Of a stretch of 49,432 bases of DNA, positions 9,407 through 17,153 are shown in pieces (positions within the stretch are counted from its first letter, which is position 1; every line of letters begins with the position of its first letter). A program made the translations under genes and the position numbers. The DNA is from Desulfobacterales bacterium (GTDB taxonomy: Bacteria; Desulfobacterota; Desulfobacteria; Desulfobacterales; C00003060): contig JABXJW010000006.1 of NCBI GenBank assembly GCA_013375395.1, positions 1-49,432 of the forward strand, written 5' to 3'. The notes beneath the pieces are model-generated. The model was not told the DNA's origin. It saw only the letters and a list, made by a program, of their open reading frames with translations, and did not search any database.

Positions 9407-10486
9407 TTACATAAGGGGAATTGGCGGGCCCCCGGCCCTTCCTATGAGGAAATAGGTGACCACCTTCCCTTTGCCTTTGACCTCGATCGCCCCACGCTCC
9501 TCAAACAGATATTTACTCCGCAAGCGGTCGTATGTTGCTTCTGTGACCTGAACGCAGCCTGGAAGGCCGTGCGACTGCATGCGGTGAGCCGTGTTCACGG
9601 TGTTGCCCCATATATCGTATATGAACCTTTTTCTTCCAATCACCCCCGCCAGAACCGGTCCGGTGTCAATCCCTGTCCGTATGCTGAGCGGCTCGCTGCT
9701 TTTCTCGTTGAATCGGGCAATCTCCTTTTGTATGCCGAGTGCCATTTCTGCAATGGCTTCAGCACTATTCCTGCATGGCGGGGTGAGACCTCCTGCCACC
9801 ATATAGGAGTCACCAATTGTCTTTATCTTTTCCAAGCCATGCTCCTCGGTCAGCAGATCAAACGCCGAGAAAATTTCGTTCAGTAATTCGACCACTTCAG
9901 CAGGACGTTTATGAACACATAGCGTGGTAAAAGCAACGATGTCGGCAAAAAGGACCGTTACGTCCTCGAATTTGTCGGCAATTGTACTTTCTCCCTGTTT
10001 CAACCGTTCAGCAATCGTCTTTGGCAAGATATTGAGCAGCAGATGCTCCGACCTCTCCTGTTCGGCTTCCAATGCCTTTAGATAAACCTGCTCCTGGTCG
10101 CGCAGCCACTTCTTTTCCAGGATGGCGCCAATCCGGGCTCTCAAGATTACCTGGTTGGCCGGCTTGTGAATGTAGTCTTCCGCTCCCAGTTCAATGCACC
10201 TGACGACACTATCGAGTTCGTCTACCGCCGAGATCACAATCACCGGAATATGGCGCAGCGCGTGGGCGGCCTTGAGATACTTCAGCAGTTGGTGGCCGTC
10301 CATCTCCGGCATCACGATGTCCAGGAGTATCAGGTCGCACTTCCGTGCCCGAATCAGATCCAGTGCCTGGCGCCCGTTTTCCGCAACGGCGACGTTGTAG
10401 CCTTCTCGCCTGATTTGCTGGGAGAGCATAGCACTGTTGGTCCGATCATCGTCAACAACCAGTACTGTAGCCTCTTCAGGTTTCAT
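9407..10486 (-). CDS. REC-class III adenylate cyclase
   Basis: 359 aa. Receiver at residues 1-122 (VVDDDRT, phospho-acceptor in LILLDIVMPEMDG, Lys in YIHKPAN). A helical linker, ending in HLLLNILPKTIAERLKQGE, is typical of this class. The cyclase catalytic domain covers about 175-355, with metal-binding Asp in VLFADIVAF and GDSYM. The Lys in KIKTIGD and the Asp in YDIWGN are the residues usual for ATP rather than GTP specificity, so cAMP is the expected product. ATG with GAGGT six bases upstream. It stands alone, bracketed by 66-bp direct repeats. No CRP-type receiver is seen in the window. Confidence 0.92.
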   Translation of the reverse strand: MKPEEATVLVVDDDRTNSAMLSQQIRREGYNVAVAENGRQALDLIRARKCDLILLDIVMPEMDGHQLLKYLKAAHALRHIPVIVISAVDELDSVVRCIELGAEDYIHKPANQVILRARIGAILEKKWLRDQEQVYLKALEAEQERSEHLLLNILPKTIAERLKQGESTIADKFEDVTVLFADIVAFTTLCVHKRPAEVVELLNEIFSAFDLLTEEHGLEKIKTIGDSYMVAGGLTPPCRNSAEAIAEMALGIQKEIARFNEKSSEPLSIRTGIDTGPVLAGVIGRKRFIYDIWGNTVNTAHRMQSHGLPGCVQVTEATYDRLRSKYLFEERGAIEVKGKGKVVTYFLIGRAGGPPIPLM

Positions 10487-10497
10487 GGTGTAACCTC

Positions 10498-10563
10498 ATG
10501 AAATGCAGCACGTTTCATGCCAGCTCGTTTCTGAGGCAAAATTTCGAAGAATAATGGTCTGTT
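10498..10563. repeat. 66-bp direct repeat, copy 2 (upstream of adenylate cyclase)
   Basis: Partner of 9336-9401, same orientation, five mismatches. It begins 11 bp upstream of the cyclase start codon, so it lies in the gene's promoter or 5' leader. Same ATGAAA...TTTCAT potential hairpin. Confidence 0.9.
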
Positions 10564-10711
10564 ATGGGATATCGTGAGAATTGCAGGCAGGTTATGGAAT
10601 AGAGGTTTTTTAAAACGATTACCCTGGGCGTCAGAAATCTGACGCTGATTTTCAAGAAAGAAAAACGCAAAGAAAAACAAATAATTGCAGCTTAATATAG
10701 CCTTTTGGTTC

Positions 10712-10726
10712 TCCGCCTGCGGCGGA
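10712..10726. repeat. Short palindrome TCCGCC-TGC-GGCGGA
   Basis: A six-base perfect stem just downstream of the aldolase stop codon. No T tract follows on either strand, so a classical terminator is not supported. Same core as the palindrome inside the hybrid kinase gene (5377-5391), and similar to TCCGCCGAAGCCGGA within the MITE at 33952. Confidence 0.6.
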
Positions 10727-10732
10727 TCCTGG

Positions 10733-11623
10733 TTAGGCGTGTTGCAGGCTCTTGAACAGATCCAGTGCCTGCTTCGGTGTGGCCTCGTCATGGACAACGG
10801 CATTTAGCGCCTTCATCGTGGCCACCGGGTGGGGATTTTGCCAGACATTTCTGCCCAGGTTGATCCCTATTGCGCCTTTCTGCATACCATCGTAAACAAA
10901 TTCAAAGACCTCAAGCTCGGTTTCGCATTTTGGTCCGCCTGCCATAACTACCGGCACCGGACACCCGTTGGTAACCTTTTCAAAATCTTCCGGGCAGTAA
11001 TAGGTCTTCACGATCTTTGCCCCCAATTCAGCAGCAATGCGGCAGCACAGGCCCAAATAGCGTGCAGTCCTTTTCTCAAGCTCTTTTCCAACGGCCGTGA
11101 CCGCCATAACAGGGATACCATAACCCTCACACTCGTTGACGAGCCAGGCCAGACTCTCAAGGGTCTGTTTCTCGTAATCACTTCCCACAAAAATCGAAAG
11201 ACCGACAGCCGCCACGTTGAGCCGGATTATCTCTTCAATGGAGGTGGTGATGATCTCATCGGCCAGGTCTTTGCCGATGATACTGGTGCCACCTGAAACC
11301 CTCAAGATGATGGGTGTGTCAACATCCGGATCAACGCAGGTGCGAAGAACCCCCCGTGTTACAAACATGCCGTCGGCATAAGGCAATAGATCCTTGATCG
11401 TTTCGCCGGGTCTTTCAAGACACCTGGTGGGACCCTGGAAGTAACCATGATCTATGGGAAGAAACTGGCAGTGTCCGTCCGGCTTGATCAGCCGGGACAG
11501 GCGATTTCTCATCCCCCATTCAAGGTTATCTGCTCCTTTAATCGATTTACCCCTCGTGCCTCCGTACTCCAGTGGCATCTCGGATACATTCCTTGTCTCC
11601 AGAATTCCTTGTGCATCTGCCAT
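10733..11623 (-). CDS. LsrF-like class I aldolase/thiolase
   Basis: 296 aa, resembling LsrF (3-hydroxy-5-phosphonooxypentane-2,4-dione thiolase, autoinducer-2 breakdown) along its whole length: LEWGMRNRLSRL, LPIDHGYFQGPT, DGMFVTRGVLRT, and GAKIVKTYY, whose Lys matches the Schiff-base Lys of LsrF. Members of this DeoC/FbaB superfamily also include archaeal-type fructose-bisphosphate aldolases. ATG 11623 is chosen over GTG 11638 because GGAGGTGA lies between them, five bases before the ATG. No other lsr genes are nearby, so the true substrate may differ. The alcohol dehydrogenase gene upstream on the same strand may be functionally linked. Confidence 0.82.
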   Translation of the reverse strand: MADAQGILETRNVSEMPLEYGGTRGKSIKGADNLEWGMRNRLSRLIKPDGHCQFLPIDHGYFQGPTRCLERPGETIKDLLPYADGMFVTRGVLRTCVDPDVDTPIILRVSGGTSIIGKDLADEIITTSIEEIIRLNVAAVGLSIFVGSDYEKQTLESLAWLVNECEGYGIPVMAVTAVGKELEKRTARYLGLCCRIAAELGAKIVKTYYCPEDFEKVTNGCPVPVVMAGGPKCETELEVFEFVYDGMQKGAIGINLGRNVWQNPHPVATMKALNAVVHDEATPKQALDLFKSLQHA

Positions 11624-11694
11624 GACAATCACCTCCACTCATCTCTCATAGAGCCCACTGAGATTCTTAAACCTGTAACCAAATACAGATTTGC

Positions 11695-11723
11695 TTACTA
11701 GAGCACCTTATGGAACCTGTCAA
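11695..11723 (-). promoter_or_regulatory. Candidate sigma-70 promoter of the LsrF-like gene
   Basis: On the minus strand, TTGACA (11723-11718), a 17-bp spacer and TAGTAA (11700-11695). It is about 70 bp upstream of the start codon. The -35 is perfect and the -10 is weak. Confidence 0.45.
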
Positions 11724-11940
11724 CGTGAATTGAGGAACTTAGGCACTCAGCATTTGAAATAAGGTAACAATTTAGGTCTTTGAAAAGACGGTCGCTCCAA
11801 CGAATCCATTTGTTTCATAAGGCTAAAGTGATACGAAATAAGAAAGTATGCATCTTTTTAGCAACTGACCCTGGCGCTTCGCTTCAGGGTCAATTGCTGA
11901 ATTGTTACTCAAAATCCAAAGTCCCAAAGCGTCTATCTTT

Positions 11941-12091
11941 GATGGTCTCGTAAAAAGTCCAAATTAGACGGCAAAGTAAAAAGCTCCAAATTCAAGGCGC
12001 GCAAATCCCGAGGAATGAGGCGTACTTATGGTACGCCGCAGTGACGAAGGATGCAGCGCAACACAGAAGTTGGACTTTTTACGAAGCCGTC
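11941..12091. mobile_element. MITE-like element, copy A (short form)
   Basis: 151 bp with terminal inverted repeats: left GATGGTCTCGTAAAAAGTCC and right (read inward) GACGGCTTCGTAAAAAGTCC. It is flanked by the direct repeat TATCTTT (11934-11940 and 12092-12098). It includes the internal hairpin GGCGTACTTATGGTACGCC. It lacks the long internal cassette of copies B-D. Its right end abuts the stop codon of the alcohol dehydrogenase gene. The rest of the gap 11724-11940 shows nothing recognisable. Confidence 0.88.
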
Positions 12092-13119
12092 TATCTTTGC
12101 GGCTCAATAATGACCTTGATCGAATCCTGCGCCTCGGCCACTAATTGAAAGCCCTTGGCGGTTTCCGCCAGGCCCAGCCGATGAGTAATCATATCACCTA
12201 CGCGCACACGGCGGGCGCGAATGAGCTCCAGGGCCGTCACATGGTCTGCCGGGCTTCCGGCATAAGAGGTCGTAAGGGTTATGTCGTTTCGAAAGAAAAG
12301 ATTGTTGATAGACAGGGGAATGGTGACACCCGGATCAGTGGGCGCAAAGAAAAGCACCGTACCCCCACGTTCCACCAATTCCAGTGCCTGCAAGTTAGCC
12401 GATTTCGCGCCGGTACACACCAGCACTCTGTCTGCCGGCCTGCCGTCATTTAGGCGGCGCAGCTCGGACAACACGTCTTGCTTTGCGTGGATCGCAGCGT
12501 CGGCTCCGAACCTCTTTGCCGCCTCCATGCGGGCCTCGCTGATATCCGTGGCAACCACCCGCCCTGCGGCCATGGCACGGGCAAGCTGTATGTGGAGCAG
12601 CCCTGCAATGCCGCTGCCCATCACCATGACCGTATCACCGGGCCGAAGCCCTGCCATCCTTTGTGCACGCAGCACGCAGGCCAGGGGCTCGGCAAAGCTG
12701 GCCTCCTCAAAGGAGACCCCCTCCGGGATGAAATATACCCCCCGGTTTACGTTGATGGCAGGCAGCCTCACGTACTCGGCAAAGCCGCCCGGATCGAAAT
12801 TGGTGCGGCCAAGCGTATCACATACCGTATGGTGACCGCTGAGGCAAAAACGGCAAGTATTGCACGGCACATGGTGGGATGCAACAACCCGATCACCCTT
12901 CTTGTACCGATCGACCCCCTTGCCTGCCTCAACCACTTCCCCGGCAATCTCGTGGCCGAGCACCAAAGGGGCTTTCTTGACCCGATACCATTCCATCACA
13001 TCGCTGCCGCAGATGCCGCTCGCCTCAATGCGCACGAGGAGTTCACCAGGGCCGGTCTTTGGGATGGGGATCTCCTCTACCCGGATGTCCTTGTTATTGT
13101 AGTACATGGCCACACGCAC
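12091..13119 (-). CDS. Zinc-dependent medium-chain alcohol dehydrogenase
   Basis: 342 aa, sorbitol/threonine-dehydrogenase-like MDR family. Catalytic zinc ligands are Cys in SGICGSDV and His-Glu in LGHEIAGEVV. A structural-zinc loop HVPCNTCRFCLSGHHTVC holds four Cys. The Rossmann nucleotide site is VMVMGSGIAGLLHIQ. It oxidises or reduces a polyol or hydroxy acid with NAD(P); the substrate is not predictable. GTG 13119 is preferred because GAGGA lies seven bases upstream and the protein then starts with the usual family N terminus. Farther starts at 13125 and 13155 are possible. A MITE has inserted exactly at the stop codon. Confidence 0.88.
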   Translation of the reverse strand: MRVAMYYNNKDIRVEEIPIPKTGPGELLVRIEASGICGSDVMEWYRVKKAPLVLGHEIAGEVVEAGKGVDRYKKGDRVVASHHVPCNTCRFCLSGHHTVCDTLGRTNFDPGGFAEYVRLPAINVNRGVYFIPEGVSFEEASFAEPLACVLRAQRMAGLRPGDTVMVMGSGIAGLLHIQLARAMAAGRVVATDISEARMEAAKRFGADAAIHAKQDVLSELRRLNDGRPADRVLVCTGAKSANLQALELVERGGTVLFFAPTDPGVTIPLSINNLFFRNDITLTTSYAGSPADHVTALELIRARRVRVGDMITHRLGLAETAKGFQLVAEAQDSIKVIIEPQR

Positions 13120-13230
13120 GTGCATATCCTCATTGAATGTCCTGTGACAGAGCACTCCAAGCCGATTCCTATCCCATGCAACCCGGCCGTGTCAAGTGAG
13201 CATGGGACCCCTCAGCCCTGACGCACGTTT

Positions 13231-13338
13231 TCCCCCTCACCCTAACCCTCTCCCGCGAGGGGAGAGGGGATTAATCAGTTGAAATTATAGACATAAACTC
13301 CCTCCCCCTTGAAGGGGGAGGGCTGGGGTGGGGTGGGG
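13231..13338. repeat. CCCTCACCCTAACCCTCTCCC-type palindromic repeat
   Basis: Two C-rich hairpins: CCCTCTCCC paired with GGGAGAGGG (13246-13268), and CTCCCTCCCCCTT paired with AAGGGGGAGGG (13299-13325). It lies upstream of the dehydrogenase gene. Short related pieces occur near 45874-45917. This kind of repeat is widespread in proteobacterial genomes. The rest of the gap up to 13541 shows no gene. Confidence 0.7.
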
Positions 13339-13541
13339 GTGGAAACAGCGCGACAAATATTTTCTTCAGAGCAAATTACCAACAGTCATTATTCCGTAAA
13401 CTCATATGGTTACAAAAATGCGAAAATTCGTGCGTCAGTACTGGGGAACCCCTGGGAACAAAAAATGAATGGAATCCACCTTTGGCGGACTGTTGAAATA
13501 TCAATAATGGCAAGCGGTTAGAAAATGTCTTGGGCGGGCCT

Positions 13542-13880
13542 TCATTTGGGTTTCATGCTCATGTTTCCATGGAAAATCACACCGGGTTCAATGGCTATCA
13601 CAGGAGCACTCATGTCGCCGAAAATCCGGGCCGGCGAACGCAAATCAATGCGGTTTGTAGCTCGGACATTGCCCCTTATCTCCCCCCTCGCGATAGCAGT
13701 GTGAACCAATATATCAGCATTAATAACCCCTTTTTCCCCTATGATCACCATCCCCTCTTTGCTTTCCACTGTCCCCGTAAAATGGCCATCCAGTCGCACA
13801 ATTCCCTCAAATACGAGCTTCCCTTCCAGAGTGCTTTCCGGGCCCAGGAGCGTCTGTATCCCCTTTTCTGACTTTTTCAT
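13542..13880 (-). CDS. Bactofilin (polymer-forming cytoskeletal protein)
   Basis: 112 aa. A beta-helical bactofilin core covers about residues 20-105: LEGKLVFEGIVRLDGHFTG, then repeated G-x-I-x-G-x-V ladders (RGEIRGNVRATNRIDL, ARIFGDMSAPVIAIEPGVIFHG). Bactofilins self-assemble without nucleotide into membrane-linked filaments that position proteins. ATG 13880 is chosen because AGGAG lies nine bases before it; the earlier ATG at 13937 has no ribosome site. It follows the MinD/ParA-type ATPase gene by about 70 bp. ParA-like ATPases and bactofilins are known to cooperate in polar organisation in some bacteria, so a positioning module is plausible. Confidence 0.88.
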   Translation of the reverse strand: MKKSEKGIQTLLGPESTLEGKLVFEGIVRLDGHFTGTVESKEGMVIIGEKGVINADILVHTAIARGEIRGNVRATNRIDLRSPARIFGDMSAPVIAIEPGVIFHGNMSMKPK

Positions 13881-13952
13881 CTCAGGTCTCTCCTTTTCTC
13901 TCTCCAGCTCAACAAGCTTTACGTATTTCCTTTTCATCAGTCAAGGGATAGC

Positions 13953-15317
13953 TCAAATCTTTTGGGAAAGTATGGCGGCAAAGCGTTTCAACGGGTGTTC
14001 AAATCTTACCCTCGATTCATATGAATCCTCAAAATTGTAGAACCTTGTCGACATGTGCCGTATACACTGAGACGCCTTGATATGTGGAAAATCAGCAAGA
14101 AATGGTCTTTTTTTTGACTCAATTATACGGAGACTCTCTTTGTCATACGGTATGGACCCCAGGTATTCAGGATCTATGCGGAACCGTCCTTCATTGGCAT
14201 TGATGTTTTCGTCTGCAGTCTTGCGGAACATGTTATAGAGCTTGAATCCCTGTTTAAGGTCCTTCACCTGATTGATCACCATCATGGGAGAGAATGTCCA
14301 TTGAGGTGTATAGTCGGACAATCTCCCTTCGATCTTCTCTTCGAGCTCCTTGAAGCGGCAAAAGCTGGCCTTCGCGCATGCGTATCCGCTTATCAGGTCC
14401 TGGGGCGTGGTAACGATAACTGTACGATCGGCTCCAAGAGCGAAATCAAGCACCGTGCGGGCAATCCCGGCGCCAAGATCAAAAACGGCAAAATCGTAGC
14501 CCTGGCTTGTATTTTTGAAGTGGCTGATAAATTTTACCTTTTGTGCGTAGTTCAAATTGGCGAGCTTGAACTCACCGTATGTGCCGCATATGAGATCGAA
14601 GTCATACTCTGTCGGAACGACAAGGTCTTGCATCTGTTGATCTTTTGCCAGGAAGTCCATCAGGTGATGCTCGGGGAAGATGCCAAGTTTATTCGAAATA
14701 TCGGCATTGCCCAGGTCCGCGTCGATAAGGAGGACCTTGGCCCCGGCGTCGGCCAAAGCATGTGCAAGGTTGATGGCAAGATGTGTCTTTCCCACACCAC
14801 CCTTGTTGGAGATGACGGAGATGGTACGGACCCCGTGCTCCTTTTCACGTCGCCCTGCAATTTGTCCAGGCATCAAAGCGCCTTGGCCGCCCTTGATCGC
14901 CTTCCTTCCATGTCGCCCATAGACTTCTCGTAGGGCCGTAGAAAGTGCGCTTTTCGGGGCGGCCGCCGGACGAATCTTGTAGCCGGTAAGCACTTCAAGG
15001 CTTCTGATTGCAATTTGCCGGCCGGGAGATGTCATTGCAACAAGGAGGATATCATTGACGAGGCGAATGGGTAAAGCCTGCCGCCTTATGGCAATATCCG
15101 GTTCAAGGAGGGCAACGGCGGCCGGCTCAATGCGCGCACGCAAAGGATCCACAAAGGGTATTTTCAACTTCTTGGCTGTGGCCCTCGCAGCCTCCGCGTC
15201 CGCATCAGGTGGAGAGGGAAAAGAGTATACCTTTGGAGACTCCCCAGAAGCTTCCCGTTCTATATCTTGAGCCCGCCTTGCCTGGCCGGCCTTCAGGTTT
15301 TCTCTGTTTTCATTCAC
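13953..15317 (-). CDS. MinD/ParA-type ATPase with GSPII_E-like N-terminal domain
   Basis: 454 aa. Residues about 42-135 resemble the N-terminal domain of type II secretion/pilus ATPases (ATAKKLKIPFVDPL to REVYGRHG). A MinD/FlhG-like ATPase follows from about 165: deviant Walker A SNKGGVGKTH, LLIDADLGNADISNKLG, and FAVFDLGAGI as the Walker B region. The pairing of a pilus/secretion adaptor domain with a positioning ATPase suggests it places a secretion or pilus machine or the bactofilin encoded next. The c-di-GMP-binding half of an MshEN domain is not obvious. GTG start with AGGAG eight bases upstream. Confidence 0.85.
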   Translation of the reverse strand: MNENRENLKAGQARRAQDIEREASGESPKVYSFPSPPDADAEAARATAKKLKIPFVDPLRARIEPAAVALLEPDIAIRRQALPIRLVNDILLVAMTSPGRQIAIRSLEVLTGYKIRPAAAPKSALSTALREVYGRHGRKAIKGGQGALMPGQIAGRREKEHGVRTISVISNKGGVGKTHLAINLAHALADAGAKVLLIDADLGNADISNKLGIFPEHHLMDFLAKDQQMQDLVVPTEYDFDLICGTYGEFKLANLNYAQKVKFISHFKNTSQGYDFAVFDLGAGIARTVLDFALGADRTVIVTTPQDLISGYACAKASFCRFKELEEKIEGRLSDYTPQWTFSPMMVINQVKDLKQGFKLYNMFRKTADENINANEGRFRIDPEYLGSIPYDKESLRIIESKKRPFLADFPHIKASQCIRHMSTRFYNFEDSYESRVRFEHPLKRFAAILSQKI

Positions 15318-15683
15318 GCATTGATCTCCTGTGGTACAAATGCAATCACTAAGCCAAACAATCCGAAAAATCCGAAACTACATGGGAAAAAAATCCTGCC
15401 GAAAAGACACGAGCTTTGCGACTAAGCGCCTAGACACCATTCCGTCTTTCCTCATCTAGCAGGAAGCGTGCCGAAATCTTGAAAAGAGATAATTAGGCGT
15501 AATTGTTATAATTTCATAGAATTGAATGTTTCTTGTGGATGTATTCGAGTATGAGTCTGGATGAATGCAGCTTCAGGTTCCCCTGATTTGTCAAAGTCTT
15601 GACGTTTGGCAGGGGTATTTTGGACACTATCAGTTACTTGGCGGGAATTACAGCTACGGCATTTGATGCGGCAAGACCCCTTT
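15318..15683. other. Gene-free stretch, 366 bp
   Basis: No gene, RNA or clear repeat recognised. It is AT-rich in the middle (about 15484-15530). It should hold the promoter of the MinD-like gene and the end of the AmmeMemoRadiSam transcript. No convincing promoter or terminator was found. Confidence 0.5.
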
Positions 15684-17153
15684 TTACTTGAAATCGTCTT
15701 CGCCGAAGACCTCGGCTTCGTATACCTCTACCTTGGTGTCAGAATCCTGCCATGCTGTTGGCGACATGCCGCCCTTCAGACACAGGTGCTCAAGGAACCG
15801 TTCCTTGTCCGGCAACTGCTCCCAGACCTGCGGGAGAAAGGTTGACCTGTGCACGCCGCGAGAAAGGATCACACCATGAACGTAGGGTTGAAGCTGACGC
15901 TTAAGGTCCTCTGCGTCCTTGAAACTCAGCCTCTTTGGCGCCGTCAGGACGCTGATCTCAATGTCTATCTCGGACAACTCCTCTGCACTGACGGGTGGAA
16001 ATCTCGGATCATGAAATGCGGCGTTCTGAGCATTGCTTTCCACGCATTCCACAAGGGACGACACCGGCTCAATAGTGCCGATGCACCCTCGAAGTCGGCT
16101 GCGTTTGTGGAGTGTGACAAACCCCCCTCTCTCTGCCGATAAAAGCGGGGAAGCCGCCTCGGGCCTCCAGACCTTGGCCCCGCCTAAAAGCTTCGCCTCA
16201 ATGGCAGAGCGTGCAAGCTTGAGCAGGGCCTTTCTCACCTCGGTAGGCAGTGTCTCTTTCATTTCTCTCGTCATCTCCTTTCCTTCCACAAAGGCAATAC
16301 TTGCATAACCCACAACACGGCCCTTGCCGCCTGCGGTGTCGCCAGAATTCTTATAATCGATCGAGATGCCATGCCAGCCTTTGATCCCGGCAATGTGCAT
16401 CAGTGTCAGAACGGCTTCCTTGCCGCAGGCCTCGCAATGCGGCATGTCGGAGAATCGGCGGCCGGCAATAGCCCTGATGCAGATTCGATCCAGGGAAACC
16501 GCTGTTTCATAGGAATGGTAGTGGGAAAGATCCGAGCTTGCCACAACCAGGGTATCTTCGCCGATATAGGGGGCAAGTGCAGCGGCAAGGGCCTTTGGGT
16601 CTGCGCCGCCGGTCAAGATCGGGACAATCTCGAAGCCTTTTAGCATAACCTGCAAAAATGGGAGTTGAACCTCAAGTGAATGTTCTCCTTGATGGGCCTC
16701 GGCAACACATCCAAAGTGCGGCGATCTTCGCAGTTTCAATGCAAGCCTTGCCAGGGGGACATCTCCGAGAGGCGTTCGGTATGCCTTTACTTCAGCAATG
16801 GACGCACCCATTAAAGGGGCCCGGTGACTCGGCCCAAGGAGAATAACAGTCATTGTGGCCGGGTCTATCTGTCTGTAGCCGGCAGCAGCGACAATACCCG
16901 AATAGACATATCCGGCATGGGGAGAGACCAGCGCCCGGATCTTCCCAGGCGCCTCAAGGCCGCTGGCATTTTTTAAGAGAGTGCCGACCATTTGGCGCAG
17001 CTCATCGGCCGCAACCGGGTAAAACATACCGGCGACAGCGGGGGGCCGGACCTTCACGCCGGCCTCCTCAGAAGCGCACGAGGCTGTCGTGAGGCAGGTC
17101 AAGATCAAGATGATCGAAAAGACTATTGTGTGAAATTTTTTCATCATCCCCAT
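15684..17153 (-). CDS. Exported MEMO1-AMMECR1 fusion (AmmeMemoRadiSam B + A)
   Basis: 489 aa. The N terminus is a signal peptide with a lipobox-like TTASC (Cys26), so a lipoprotein is likely. Residues about 35-290 are MEMO1-like (AmmeMemoRadiSam protein B): VSPHAGYVYSG, LLGPSHRAPL, SSDLSHYH and the conserved Cys in CEACGKEA, the putative metal-site residues. Residues about 300-485 are AMMECR1-like (protein A), with LRGCIGTIEP at about 355. In most genomes A and B are separate cytosolic proteins; the fusion plus export is unusual. It overlaps the radical SAM gene by 10 bp and is translationally coupled. A second start at 17144 is possible. Confidence 0.9.
   Translation of the reverse strand: MGMMKKFHTIVFSIILILTCLTTASCASEEAGVKVRPPAVAGMFYPVAADELRQMVGTLLKNASGLEAPGKIRALVSPHAGYVYSGIVAAAGYRQIDPATMTVILLGPSHRAPLMGASIAEVKAYRTPLGDVPLARLALKLRRSPHFGCVAEAHQGEHSLEVQLPFLQVMLKGFEIVPILTGGADPKALAAALAPYIGEDTLVVASSDLSHYHSYETAVSLDRICIRAIAGRRFSDMPHCEACGKEAVLTLMHIAGIKGWHGISIDYKNSGDTAGGKGRVVGYASIAFVEGKEMTREMKETLPTEVRKALLKLARSAIEAKLLGGAKVWRPEAASPLLSAERGGFVTLHKRSRLRGCIGTIEPVSSLVECVESNAQNAAFHDPRFPPVSAEELSEIDIEISVLTAPKRLSFKDAEDLKRQLQPYVHGVILSRGVHRSTFLPQVWEQLPDKERFLEHLCLKGGMSPTAWQDSDTKVEVYEAEVFGEDDFK

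Noticed and set aside
10733-11623. Fructose-bisphosphate aldolase as primary call
   Set aside because: Same superfamily, but the N-terminal and YFQGPT/VTRGVLR segments match LsrF much better.
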